A stretch of 64,000 nucleotides of DNA. Source: Botryotinia globosa. Its lineage: Eukaryota; Ascomycota; Leotiomycetes; Helotiales; Sclerotiniaceae. The translations under genes were made by a program, and so were the position numbers. The DNA lies in assembly GCA_014898425.1 (NCBI GenBank), contig RCSZ01000025.1, forward strand, positions 62,001 through 126,000. The letters are read 5' to 3'. A model generated the notes under the pieces. The model saw only the letters and a list, made by a program, of their open reading frames with translations, searched no databases and was not told the DNA's origin. Positions 48,129-60,444 of the stretch are shown in pieces (positions within the stretch are counted from its first letter, which is position 1; the number at the start of each line of letters is the position of its first letter).

Positions 48129-49076
48129 TGGCAAGAAGAGCAAGAAGATATGATATATGCAAAAGAGGGCATAATAGAGATGTATTCGAATATTTGAAGG
48201 GAGTTTCCTTGGAATTTTCGGTACAATATCTTGGACAACTACATGTTATTAATATTCTTTTTATGGTCCATTGTCGTCCTAATTTCTATGTATATAGAGA
48301 ATATGATTTTTTCTTTTTGGAAAGGCTTCTACATTGGCATGCCTTCATCGATTTCTATCATCAGCAGGTAAACCTAGTATGTAGTAGGAGAGTCTTTGTT
48401 GGATTAAAATTGTGCCATAGCACGCTGAGAATGGCGAATGGGGGACAGGGGTGACATCCTTGAAGGTAATGGCTAGCGTTGGTATTGAAGTTGATTCTGA
48501 GGCTACATAGCAGTAGTAACTTTACTTCATCACCATCATAGGATGGCGGTAGGTAGCATCCTATGAAATAGGCGGCATTACAAGCATTAGGCTTGCGTGC
48601 CGGAGCGGTGAAGGGCTAAAAATATAGATGAAGGGACTAAATTGCTCCGGAGTTCTCCTATAGATGGGTGGGGGCAGGAGGGTGCATTTCAAGATGGAGG
48701 ACTAGGACCTGGATTGAGGATTGAGGCTGGGAAGATCAACCCAAAATCTATTTCAGACTCCAAGTGGGAATGATTTGCTCTCAAGTCCGCTAATTGTAGT
48801 TGAATTGTGGCTTGCAACTCCTAGTGGAATGATTACAATACTAATTATAATGTAAAAGTAGTAGACCACCATGAAGTTGCTTTCTAAGGAGGCAACATCT
48901 ACCTCAAAATCGTGATCGAGAACCGTCTAAGAGATACCGACCAATAGGAACTGAACAGAAATGTTGATTTGAGCAATGTACCACACATAGAGCAAGGCTC
49001 CTTGGATAATCTTGAGGGAATTGTGTACTGGGATCTTTCAAATTACATCGTTTCTATTTGAATTGAAATATAATGT
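48129..49076. other. Intergenic, no confident gene
   Basis: A 108-codon plus frame starts at 48128, just at the end of the possible MITE, and has some protein-like character (REYDFFFLERLLHWHAFIDF). No relative or splice structure is seen. Probably decayed DNA. Confidence 0.35.
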
Positions 49077-50526
49077 ATGATTAGTTTGGGAGACGAATTT
49101 CTACAGCAACATGTTGAATGGGAAAAACGCGGAGTGGGCGACATTATAATCAAGAACATATGGCACATCACTTGGTTTTTTGAGAGTTTTTGTAGTTCAG
49201 GGAAGATCTCAATGTTTGTCTTGAGTTTAGGAGATGATTCATGGTGTTTTTATGGCCAGAAGAGGCATACGAGAGTAGATTTCCACACTCGCGTTACGAA
49301 CCCCTTGTTTATCTAAGACGAGATAAAAGACCATACTCGATAAGAGTGAACCCTCTAGATGATCAGCAACACGAGGAAGAGTTGGACGATAGAGTTATCA
49401 ACGAGGAAGATGAATGAATAGCGCGAAGCTAAATTCCTCAGGAGGGATAACAGCACTCTGTACACATTCAGGTTTAGATCATTCACTAGGTTCATAAAAT
49501 CTAATCAAATCGAGAAAAATTCTGCTAATGCAAAGCAACTCATAGCCGTGAAAACCATCACATTCGAGGAGTTCTACAGGTTATAGCTTTTCTGCTTGGA
49601 TATGAAGCAGTTGAAGAATCCAATTCTCATGGGGGTTCTAACCGGCATTCATCGCGCTTGAAGATGCTGGAGGCGCAAATCTGACTATGAGCCCATACTC
49701 AGGAGCAAAAGGACGTTGGTCACCATGTCGGAGTTTGGACACAAATAACCAAAGAACCAAGGTTGTGATATCCCCCCTCATCGTAATACTCGTCGGCAGA
49801 ATTGACCACGCCATGTTCTTGTTGACGAGTCTCCTCCTTTTGGTGGATTACAAACTTCGGAAGATTCTGAGAAAGAAGACTAGAATGTTAGATGTGATCA
49901 AGAGTATGAGCTGAACCCTAAGGTTGCTTTGGGCGTTAACCATCCTCGACATCATGGACAGGCGGTGGGTGAAAGCACTAAGTACCAACACCAAGATTAT
50001 GATATCCAATACAACATCACCAAGATATCTTTGACAGATGATGAGATACATTATAACTGTTACAAGTAAATAGCCACGAATAGATGTAGACAAAGAGAAG
50101 AACTACGTTATGTGAATTGCAATGTCCATCTCTGGAATGATGAAGAATGTGAAGCATATCTCGCCAGAAGATCTGCAGGTAAACAGCGTTCCGATCTGTT
50201 TACATCCACATAAGTGTTTAGCTCTACTACTAGTTGTACAGAATTTTAGTTCAAGGATAAAGGAGTACAATTTTACTCACAAACATGTTCAGAGGATGAT
50301 GTTCATGGATGTGGGAATTTTGGTACATGAGATCGAAGGTGAAATACTTCATAGATTCTGCCACAAGTACCCCGCCGTTCCTCGAGTAGAGCACCTGAAG
50401 GCTATAGACGAACCACATTCTTTGATATTCCACTACAACGTCATATTGCCTTTTGATTTGCCCCCAGCGTTGGTATTAGATTTGACTGATTATAGTGATC
50501 TGGAAGTAGATGAAAATCATGATTGA
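49077..50526 (+). pseudogene. Decayed gene of unknown family
   Basis: Protein-like stretches follow one another on the plus strand in changing frames: 49077-49313 (GDEFLQQHVEWEKRGVGDII), about 49890-50170 (NPKVALGVNHPRHHGQAVGE; KISLTDDEIHYNCYK, then an in-frame TAA, then VNCNVHLWNDEECEAYLARR), and 50122-50523 (NFTHKHVQRMMFMDVGILVH; VILPFDLPPALVLDLTDYSD). The shift near 50170 lies at a CAGGTAAAC that may be an old donor. Stops and shifts exclude a working gene. I do not know the family. Confidence 0.5.
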
Positions 50527-53121
50527 CTTAACGAGGAATAAGATTAAGATAGTGAAGAAATTGCGGAGGATTATCAGAAGGGTTTTAACTTCATTTTCGA
50601 AATGAAGGTCAATAATTTTTCTCTCCCTAATCATTTGCGCTATTGCCCTTACTCTCTCCTACTATGCACAGGATAAGATCAAAGTCATAACACTTGGACC
50701 TTTGGCTACTTGAAGGATGATAGTTATTGCTTCGAGTATTCTTTCCATGGTTCATATCTTGTTTATATCTGAATTGTAAGATTTAAGGATGTTACAACCA
50801 TGATTGATTCTTGTTTTCAGATTATATCTCGATAGGGTCAATGCCTGATCTTTACCTTCACAATATACATGTTGATCAAGAGTGGGGCTTAACTAAGTGT
50901 ATCAGCAAGTCTACTAATAAAATCCCTACAGTTTTGTGTAAGTAAATGTATACTTGATATATAGAACCTTGATCATAACACACCTTGTCATCGAGATCAT
51001 ATTCTCTTTTTATAGGTGTTATTCCTCTCCTCTTCCTTCCTCATTCTGTTACGTTACTATATACTTCTTTTCGAGATTCTGAGTATAGTTCTATAGTTCT
51101 CCTTGATATCCGGCCCTACATATATTGAAGAGTGTCACGAAGGAATTCCGGATAAGATTCTGGTCCTCACGTTCAGAACACACCAATTTCTTGCAAAATG
51201 TATACTTCGGGGATGTTCCGGTCCCCTACTCCAAACCAGCCGAAGACTGGGTAAAGTTTTTCGCTTAATTTTAAAATCGTTGAGTAATGGGTTAAATTGT
51301 ACTTGCTAATAGTGGCGGTAGTGGAGAGTGATAGAGCTGCTGTTGACTCTTCTAAGTGGCCGATAGATGTGTTTGATGACAGTATTGGGGCGTAGGACAG
51401 CTACGGCGGTTACCGTGGTGTCGGAGAAGCTATAATCAGTGGATATGAGGTGCGCAGAAGTATTGATATTGTTAGAGCTATGGCCTCAGTTCATTTCGAA
51501 AGACTAGTATGATTGTGCTAAATTGCAACACAGATAGTTGCTTGTTAGATGTGGACGAATAAGAATATATTCTTCTTCTGTCGTCATCTCTCACTATATT
51601 GATGTCGAGCCTAATATGTTCTGTAGCTATGTAGAAGGAACAAAGTTTATATTTTGGATGTCTCATAGTGTCCCAGTGAACATGTGTCGGACTACCGCGC
51701 GATTTTGGAATTTTTCAGTCCACTTAGTTCATTCTCCTCATTGGGCTTGATTTCTATAAAAACTAGTCGTTTTCGATCATTTGGCTCTTAAGACGGGAAA
51801 GTTCCTGTTCATATTCCAAATTAATAAGTCTTCAATGATCTTTACCGCTTGGTCAAGGGCTGGCAAGTGTCTAAAACTTAACTTCTTGTGTTATGGAATT
51901 ACTAGCTAACAAAACTATGAGCTTCGAGGGTGAGTCCATTCATAACATGTGATTGTATACCATTATAGCTTGATTTAACGATGCTTATGCGTATTATGAA
52001 CTACCTGATGAAAAGTAACAAGTGATCCTCGAAAACTTTTTTGTTTAAGAATTCAGTTTCTTAGGAATAGCTCGGTAAAAAAATACTTGAGAATTGATGA
52101 AACAAGCAGATATGAGTCTCACGGGCTGTGATCTTGAATAGCAGATGCGACAAGTCGTAGTCATCCTACGAGGAGCAGGCTAATGAACATTTTGTAGTGT
52201 ACAATAATAGAAAGAGTACTTGAGCTAACATGATGACACATAGAAGATAAACTTGAATAATCTGAGCTGTATCGGGTGTCGCCTGGCTCAAAGCTGGGAC
52301 GCCCTCACTTTTGCTGGATTGGGCCTAAAAATTATACGTGACGTGCCTGTCAAATGCAAGAGTGTAGTTTTTCCATATACCTACCTACCAAATCTACGTA
52401 CATTACTCCTTTATTGCTCATTATGATAAAAACGTATGGTACGGGTTTAAAAGTTCCTTGGGAGATGAGAAAGAGCGTTTGTATCAATTGTATGAAATCT
52501 CTCTATAATTTTAAGACAATATGAAAACCAAAATGATGGCAAGATCGTGATTGTATTTCTCAAAGTACCGCCTCATATCCACGGTACCTGCAAACCCAAT
52601 TACTATTCCCAAATTCCATCCCGCTATCTCATCTCATCTCTCACCCTCCGCCTTCTACCCGCTCTCCTGAATCCCCCTCAGAAGGACTCACGCACTCTGT
52701 CCATCAACCCCTTGGCGAATAAAATTAGACTCTTACCCTACCATTCAATTTCGTGTGCGAAATTGAGGAGTAGATGGTAGGGATTTTGAAGAATGGATAC
52801 GTTATTGGGGGAGAAGGAGAAAAATGGGGTAGCTTTTATTTGGAGGATCGTTTCGGGAGGCCTAGTGTCTGAGAGAGGGATTGGTGGGGCTTTGGCTTGG
52901 AGATTGTGGATTTTGGATGAGATGAAGGTATGAAGAGATGGAGGGAAGGGGATGAAAGTGGAGGAAGAAGAAGAGAGGAAATAGATTGCCATTTGTATCA
53001 TAAGGCTGCAGGGCTACTCGACTCCCTTTCTTCTGTATTACCACCCATTTGTAGGTAGAGATGCATGAAGTGCCATCTCCTATCTCCACTAAAGGAGAAA
53101 AAAGTGAATAGAGAAACTCAC
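50527..53121. other. Gene-poor, further coding relics
   Basis: Short protein-like pieces occur on the plus strand at 51103-51306 (EECHEGIPDKILVLTFRTHQ) and 51538-51747 (SHYIDVEPNMFCSYVEGTKF; MCRTTARFWNFSVH). They are too short and broken to assign and may be more of the pseudogene to the left. At 52738-53089 minus frames are open through a CT-rich stretch and look spurious. Confidence 0.4.
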
Positions 53122-53321
53122 CTTTATTATTGTCATCATCCCTATCCTCAAGAGATTGACTATTCTGCTATCCCCAAATCTTCGCCTGATTCAAAACTTC
53201 CTCCGAGCTTATAAGAATTGTAAGCCAGATACTCTGATCAAGAGTTATTTTCTTTACAAAACGCGCCATATAAGAATCTAGATCTTGGAGGGAAACTTTG
53301 ACTTGTTCTAGTTTCTTATAT
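53122..53321 (-). pseudogene. Exon-2 relic of a third membrane/coiled-coil gene
   Basis: On the minus strand a perfect TACTAAC branch point and TTCAACAG acceptor precede an exon that starts at 53321 in the same phase as exon 2 of copies A and B. It gives YKKLEQVKVSLQDLDSY (copy A: IKGLMKDVVHIQDLKDL), then TLDQSIWLTILISSEEVLN (copy A: KDEIIWRELLEGSEKFLN). An in-frame TAG at 53168-53170 breaks it, then the frame goes on to a GTGAGT-like donor at 53121. The first exon is gone; AT-rich transposon DNA begins about 100 bp upstream. Because the intron end is retained, this is a duplicated gene, not a reverse-transcribed copy. Confidence 0.65.
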
Positions 53322-53423
53322 CTGTTGAAGAGTGAAGTTAGTATACATTTGTTGTTGTTACTGAATATTTCCAAGAGGAATGAGAATTCATAATGAATAT
53401 CCAGGCTTATAATACACATTTGA

Positions 53424-53790
53424 ATAATATATTAAAAATAGATTTCTATTTGAACTAAGATTATATCTAGAATTGAGTAGTATACTTATAGTATTATAAA
53501 ATCAATTAATTCAATATACAATCTTAAGGGATTTAATTAAATATAATATAAGCAATATTATTATTAATTAGAACTTAAGAGATCGATTGATATAAAAAAA
53601 ATTAGAATTATATCAAAAATTGGAATTTATATTTGATATAAAAGTATTTTAATAAATTTGAATAATAATATTTTATATTTTATTATTGAAATGTTTCTTT
53701 ATTGAATATAGCTAAGAATAAATTTTGAAATTTAATTATAAATTTATAAGATATTCAATTTGAAAGATCTTAAAAAAATAAAAAACTCCT
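53424..53790. mobile_element. Decayed partial copy of the 1129-bp element
   Basis: ATATATTAAAAATAGATTTCTAT, TTAATTCAATATACAATCTTAA and AGAGATCGATTGATATAAAA match in order the TIR-internal and interior sequence of the element at 46435-47563, with many transitions. The outer end of the TIR is not visible. It lies just upstream of the exon relic and may have removed or displaced its first exon. Confidence 0.55.
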
Positions 53791-53978
53791 TATAAATAAA
53801 TATTTAAAGGGGTACCCTCAAAATTGCAGGTATTATTTATACTACTCTAAACTCACTGTATACTATATCTCTATATTTATTCATTTTTTTTTCTATATAG
53901 ATTGAGATTTGAATCTTTTAAAAAGATATGCAATTTTCTTTTAATAATTGTTATTAAAAGATTATTAAAGATTATATA

Positions 53979-54453
53979 TAGTACTAGGGCACAGCTGTTC
54001 GTCGAACACCAAAATCGCACCAAAACTCATATAAATCATTAATATATTTTTCTATAAAATTATAATTTTTATATAATGAAACTTATATTAATCTTTTTAG
54101 TTTTAATTATATTTTAATAAAATTAAGATTAATTATTTTCAAGTTTTTATTGATTATAAAATCTATATAAAAAGTTAGTATAAATTTGAAATATTAAAAT
54201 TTACTAGTAAAATAAGCGAAAATCAAGAACTTTTTCTTTAATATTAATTTAATCTTATAAATAATGATATTTTTATATTTTTAAATTATAATAAATATTA
54301 TAATTAAATTCTTTAATATATAATAATAATATTGAAGAAATTTTGATTTAATATAATGATTTTTAATATTTCTTTTTTATTATTATAAATAAAGCAAAAT
54401 GATTATTTTTGGTGTGATCTTAGTGTTCGACGAACAGCTGTGCACGGTTACTA
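53979..54453. mobile_element. 475-bp MITE, pogo type, third TIR variant
   Basis: The left end TAGTACTAGGGCACAGCTGT (continuing TCGTCGAACAC) is inverted at the right end (GTGTTCGACGAACAGCTGTG, then CACGGTTACTA). TA lies outside both ends (53977-53978, 54454-54455). The outermost bases and the inner GCACCAAAACTCAT match the MITE at 9727, but the segment between differs. The interior is AT-rich and non-coding. Confidence 0.8.
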
Positions 54454-54639
54454 TAAAAGTTTGAAATTTATATGTGATTTCTATACAAATTTAAAAATCA
54501 ATATTTTAAAGCTCTAAATCTCAATCCAGAAAAATCCTAAAATTCTAAAATTCTAATATAAGCTCAAAATAGTTCGAATTATATATATAAACTTTTATTA
54601 AATTATATTCAATATTGATAGAGATATTAATAGGTTAAA

Positions 54640-54705
54640 AAAGTGGTTTTTGGTGTAAAAGGGTGGCTCAAAACAGGGGTGGCCCGAAAGTAGGGTGGTT
54701 GACTT
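54640..54705 (-). repeat. Single end of a pogo-like element
   Basis: GGGTGGCTCAAAACAGGGGT followed by GGCCCGAAAGTAGGGTGGTTGACT and TA resembles the end of the 56607-58440 element (GTGGCTTGAAAAAGGGGTGG then CCCGAAAGTGAGGTACTCGACT, in reverse complement). The other end is not found. A second, weaker copy of this end lies at about 54928-54956. Confidence 0.55.
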
Positions 54706-55016
54706 ACTTCAAGGGAATGACTTCAATATAATGGCTATTATATTAAAGGAAAATAAGCAAATATAAAAGATATTAGTTTTTTCAATAATATTTATATAAG
54801 GCTTATTATTTTCCTATATAACTAGTTCTTTAGATAGAATACAATTAGATATATAGAATCTATAACATATGAGTACTATTTTTTTCATATTCTTCTTAAA
54901 TCAATAATAAAAGAGTGACTTAATACAAGGGTGGGTGGCTCGAAAGTAGAGTAGTTGATTTATAGAATCATTAGTATCAAAAGCTTATATCAATATTATA
55001 TAATATTATATATATC

Positions 55017-55600
55017 ACAGGAATATATGTATAATAGTAAGCTATTAGAACTTCAATCCTTAATATTATGTCTTTTAGATTACATTATATATGTAGTATA
55101 ATAATAAAGCTTATAACTTCTATTAGTTTTTATTTATATAATAAAATATTAGTGATTTTATTATATAGATATTATTTCGAGATTTTTAATTAAAACTTAT
55201 TTAGTAAAATTGTAAGTTATTTTTCAATTAAAAAGTAAAGTTTATTTAATTGAAAATTGAAAATTCTTTTTCAAACTAAAAAATAAATCAATCGAAATAA
55301 AAATATATTTATTTTATAATTAAATATTTTGAATTTATTAAAAAATGTAGATTATTAATAAAACGAATATTAGATATTACAAAAATATTATTATAAATTA
55401 TATGATTAATTATATATAACGATATTTCTTATGATTAGTCTTTTCAAAATTAAAAATTAAATAAAAATTATTAAAAGTATATATACAATAATAAGTTATT
55501 AGAATTTCAACTCCTAATATTGATTTTTTTAGATGAGATTATATATATAGTATAATAGTAAGGCTTATAGCTTCTATTGGTTTTTATTTATATAATAATA
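55017..55600 (+). mobile_element. R-S-R element, direct-repeat ends (copies 6 and 7 of R)
   Basis: Two R repeats in forward orientation (about 55017-55145 and 55477-55600) flank a spacer that resembles arm S at 13370-13628. The order and spacing match 13196-13775. Short direct terminal repeats around a small non-coding spacer are what a miniature LTR-type (TRIM-like) element would show. Both ends are heavily AT-shifted (AAGCTTATAACTTCTATTAG; AGGCTTATAGCTTCTATTGG). Confidence 0.5.
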
Positions 55601-56606
55601 TATATAAAGGTAGATATTAAAATAATATTTATTTATTTATTTATACTTTTTCTAACCTTTTATATAATTTATAATATATAAATAATATTTATAAAAAATC
55701 TAATTTGAAATTAATTTTAATTTTAAATTATTTTCTTTATTGATTTCAAATTAATATGAGATCAAAAGAACATTATTATTATTATATTTATTATTGTTTA
55801 TTTGAATTAATTTTTATATAATATTTTAAATTTTTCAACATAATAAATTATTATTTCGAATAAAGAGTTAATAAAAGATTTCTTTTTGAATCAAAAAATT
55901 TTTATTTTGTATTATAATAATGTTCTTTTCTTATATAAGAAATATAAAGAATATATAAAACTTTTCTTATAATATTAAATTTTCATTATTTTATTATAAT
56001 AATAGATTTAATTATTATAATTAGTTCTCTTAACATAATAATAATAATATTAAGTGATTCAATTAATATTTATTAAAAACAACAATAATCTATAACCAAT
56101 CTTTTTAATATTAAATTAAATATTGAAATTTTTATAATGATTTATAAAAGCAATCACTTTGTTAACCATGGATTTTGTCATCACAAGATGACTCGTGAAG
56201 AGAGCTAGATCTCAAAGGGTTAAAGTCTCTAAATTAAAGCTCCATACATGTTTAGAAATAGTATGATGTATATATGTAATATAAATAATTTTACTTTATA
56301 TATTTCTTTTATAGTTTATGTATAAAGTATTATATATTTTTGTATTAAACTATAGGTATGGATATCTGATTTCCATTTTAGTGGTTCTATTTCGGCCCAA
56401 ATACGCATGTTATTGATAAATTTGGTTGTAGGTGTTCCCGCCCGCAGACTTTCGGATTTGATATATGATGATGGTGGAGATATTTGGCATAAATTGATAA
56501 AGAATCTAGGCCAATATAGGTATATACAATGCTATTAGTATTGACTTTTTATAGCATTTTTCGCGTTTGTTGTATTTTGCCGCGGCAAACGCGGGCGATG
56601 ATGATA
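55601..56606. other. AT-rich DNA, then a 220-bp island of normal composition
   Basis: 55601-56360 is AT-rich with no gene. 56365-56606 has normal composition and contains a GC-rich hairpin, CGCGTTTG pairing with CAAACGCG around a CCGCGG centre (about 56567-56594). It may be host DNA spared between two insertions. Confidence 0.45.
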
Positions 56607-58440
56607 AGTCGAGTACCTCACTTTCGGGCCACCCCTTTTTCAAGCCACCTCAAAAAAGCTCACTACAAAAAAACACCTTTTCTCTTTATTCTTTAATGTC
56701 TTTATAACACTTTTATCAATTGATTTAAATTTTTAGTATATTATTAATTATATTATATTTAAGCTATATATAGAAAAATATATTAATATAATCTTATATA
56801 TAATAATAAATAAATATTCAATTCGAAGAACTACTTTGGATTTTGGGATTTCAAAGATTACTTTTCAAAACTATATAAATAATATTCTATTTTATAAAAA
56901 GAGTATACAAAATATATTAAAGATAATTCTAATATAAAAAAATAATTAACAAATTAAATATTAATTCAAAAGTTTTTAAATACCAATTCTATATATTATC
57001 AAATTTATAAAATTGAAAAGCATTTTTTCAATATTAAAGAAAATAATTTTACATTTGGAAAACAATAGATATGGAAATTTCTTGAAAAAAAATGAAAAAT
57101 TAAAACTAAAAAAAAATTAAAATCAATTCAGTATATATTAAAAATATTATTATTAATATTATTAAAAAATGATTTATAAGATTAGATTTATTTTTAATCT
57201 ATCATACTACATCTGAAAATTAATATAATATAAATAAAACAGATGTATAAAAAAACTAAGGATTAAATTAATTAATTTTAGAAAACTCTGAATATTATTT
57301 TATTTAGAAAAAGAAATCTAATTTTAACATTTGAATATCATTTATAAAATATATTTCAATTATAAATATAATTCTCATTTTCTTTATCATTTATAAAAGA
57401 AAATCAATATAATAATAATAATTTTTAACAAATTTAATATTTTATATAGAATAAAAACTCATTATTTTAGAAAATAGGTGGATTACAAATAATATTAGTC
57501 CAGAATAATTTAAAAGAATTTTTATTTTTTAAATAGTCTTTTTTTTTAAATGAATCAAGATTTTTTATATTAAATAAATATAAAAGTTATAAAACTATTA
57601 AATTCATATACAAATGCTTTATATATAATATAAACCTTTTATTTTTATTATTATATATATTGTATATTCTATAGCCTTTTGATTTATTTATATTCTTATT
57701 TTTTTTTAAATATATAAGCATTATCTGTAATTTAAAATTAACCTTTTTATTAAATTCTAAATCAATTAGAAAAATCAATTTTCTTATATATTATTAGAAA
57801 ATATAAATAAATGTTTTAATAAAATATAATATATTAATTGAATAAAAAGCTTCAAATTATAATCTATAAATTATATTAAATCTATTATATTCAAATTATT
57901 ATTTAAAAATAATAATAAAAGGTTATAAATCAAAACTCAGTTTCTAATAATAATCCTATATATTAACAAAATAGAGAATCTACAATTTCAGTCTTTAAAA
58001 CATTTAAAAAAAACTAATAATTTAAATATATATATATATATAATAATTTGAAATAAAGAGATAAATATTTATATATATTATTAACTTTTTAAAATAATCA
58101 CCGAGAAATTTGATACTAAAGATTATCAATTTATATAATTTAAATTTCAATTAAAATAAATAGAATTTCAATTAAAACAAACTATTCCTAAGAAAAGATA
58201 CAAAATAAAAACTAATCCAAATTTAAAGTCTTTTAAAATTAAAGATGTTAAGGAAACATAAATTAAAACAAAAAATCATAAAGTTAATATGAAACATTCT
58301 AATAATAATAATGAAAATATATCTTCAAGCATTTATTATAATACTAATTAATTGTTGAATAATTAATATTTTAATATTATATAATATAAATTTTTGAGAT
58401 AACCCGAAAGAGGGGTGGCCCGAAAGGGGGGTACTCGACT
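56607..58440. mobile_element. 1834-bp pogo/Fot1-like element, decayed
   Basis: The ends AGTCGAGTACC (left) and GGTACTCGACT (right) are inverse complements, and the similarity runs on through TTTCGGGCCACCCC for about 38 bp. TA flanks both sides (56605-56606, 58441-58442). The length and TA target fit fungal pogo/Fot1-type transposons, which encode a single transposase. Here the interior is almost pure A/T with no transposase frame left, as expected after RIP. Confidence 0.75.
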
Positions 58441-58442
58441 TA

Positions 58443-58677
58443 ATTGAGTTAGAGATAGTGAATATAGAACGACCAAGGAAAAGAGAAGCTTTCATTATCT
58501 TTTAGTTCTCTTTTTATTTTCAGTCTATCGTCTATGTACTTATTGGCGTTCTAGTACTTATGGGAAATATAACCTCTTTTCCTCCTTTCTTTCTTTGCGA
58601 TATTGATAGCAATATCAATCTTGTTTGAGTGGCCAAAATCCAACGCCTGCCAGAAAATCCGCGGTCAGTATCAACTA
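58443..58677. other. Short spacer between transposon block and J-gene relic
   Basis: Normal composition returns. In the intact pairs this side would hold the shared promoter and the 5' end of the membrane gene; I see neither. Confidence 0.4.
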
Positions 58678-60444
58678 ATGTCAACCTCATTCACTCATTC
58701 AATCACTCGCTCGTCGTTACATCTTCTTCAAAATGCGATGCACCAATCCTCTCCTCATTTCCTCCCTTATCCTCTCCCTCATAACCCCACTCACGTTTTC
58801 CGGTTCGAGTTCTAATTGATGTCCACAAGGTTGTTATCCGCATGATCGAGATTTGCTCGTTTCTTCATTGACGGGTTCACATTTGGCTGTTATCAGGACA
58901 TCTTATCGCTATATTTTCATTCACATATCTCTCTTTATCTCTTATTTCTCATCTATTCTAGTGGGTGACGTTGTACTAATAATTCTATTATTTAAACTCG
59001 AAGAGATTACTCAAGAGTTCTACATCCAGACAAGCATCGATCCTTGTATAAGGAATCACCAGCCCCAAGTGTTTCTCCGTGGCCATGGGGTCAATTAATT
59101 GACAATTTTCGTAGATATCGAATTATATTTCAACGTTTTCCATTCGTATTGTCTGCCTCCATGGCAATGGACTCCAGAAGACCAGCGGAGCCTCTCTTTC
59201 GGGTGATTACTCATGGGAGTAAAAGCCACTATAGCTTGCTCCGCTGAAATATTTGCTTTCCGAATTCCACATCTTGAGATGTCTCATCCCACCAGCAGCC
59301 TTTCCTTGCCACGGCCCACCACGCCGTGCACGCCCACCCAGACAAGCCTCCAAGTCCCCATAGCTCGCTAGATTTTCTGGAGTTATATTAAATTTTCTTT
59401 CTCAAATCTAGTACCCCGCTACTTCACAGCCTTACTGCCTCTATCCAGATCATATCTGCCTCTTCATTCATCCCATACACTGCGCTTACCGAAAATCACA
59501 TCCTTCATGTGGAACACGCTGTACATTTTCTCTAAGCTGCCAACAAAAACATATCGAGTACTTAGTATTATACAAGATCTCTATAAACTAAGAATATGCC
59601 GAGATAACTTGTATTCCTCTCAAGGAAGAAGGATTTTGTATGGAAAAGGATGCAGCGTATTCGAAAGAAGTAGATACTTATCATTCCGCCCGATCGAATA
59701 CCTTTGCACATCCAACAACGAGCTCAACAGCATTCGCAAAACCACAATTTAGCTTTGACATCACTCATACTTTCTCCCACTTCCTCCACCACGCATGGCT
59801 TTAATCCATATGTCCTGACTGCAGCCCATCTCACACCGAGCATTATTCACATCGACTACCTCCTCCTCACATGAGTGATGATTGAGAATCGGCGCCACTT
59901 ATGATACTGAAGACTCGGGAAAGAAACCCTTGGTTTTTGAATATCAGATGGGTCCAGGGAAATGGGGTGTAGTGGATTGGAAGGAAAAGGTGGGAGGGAT
60001 AAAGACAATTAATAATTTGTCACATTTTATATACGATAATCTTCCGGAATTTTTTACATATTACCCTTTGGGGAAGTGTTATCAGGTTTAATGGATCCCG
60101 ATTTTTTTCAATGGGCCCCCAATATATACCATCATTTCTCTTTGGACCTACTAGATTAATACTACCTATCCAATTTGAATTATCTCGAAAATTTTCGTAT
60201 CCATCGCGCATTCGGTAGCACTTTGAATCTTGCCACCAACTATCTACGTGGCAAGTGCACTCCATTCCGTAAAGCAGATTCTTGGGCTCATTTAAATTCC
60301 GAGTTCACAGATGCAGCTAAGGGGTATAACTGGGATACTCCGTGGGCTTGGGTACCTGGCGGAGCGTTGAATGAAGTGTGTGGATTTGAGACAGATATTG
60401 GTGCTTCGGTGGGATGGATTGAAAGGAAGAAAGGGAGAAAATAG
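58678..60444 (+). pseudogene. Third J-protein gene, decayed
   Basis: Fragments in the right order match the J-protein copies. From 58678: HQSSPHFLPYPLPHN (copy 1: DCSPHFFNLALPYLPQWP). Near 59540-59650: LSIIQDLYKLRI then QGRRILYGKGC (copy 1: LELLKSSYKTLI, ERRTYTEKC, helices III-IV). At 59920-60085: GKKPLVFEYQMGPGKWGVVD then NLSHFIYDNLP (copy 1: GRKPWFWEYEHGLG, KKWGVIDG, NLGHYYLDNFLP). At 60200-60440: HRAFGS and PWAWVPGGA (copy 1: YRGFGL, WWVWIPACAGG). No HPD motif survives, frames change several times, and no membrane helix is found. An extra 300-400 bp separates the first two fragments. It is closest to copy 1. Confidence 0.65.

Noticed and set aside
58733..58815. Start of a secreted protein with a signal peptide (MRCTNPLLISSLILSLITPL)
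   Set aside because: Another frame over the same bases matches the N terminus of the J-protein copies (SSPHFLPYPLPHN), and the signal-like frame stops at once with no usable continuation.
59429..59462. Surviving HPD motif (TATCCAGATCAT, Tyr-Pro-Asp) of the third J gene
   Set aside because: The match is short, too far from the N-terminal fragment, and an alternative weak alignment near 58885 is about as good, so I do not claim that the motif survives there.
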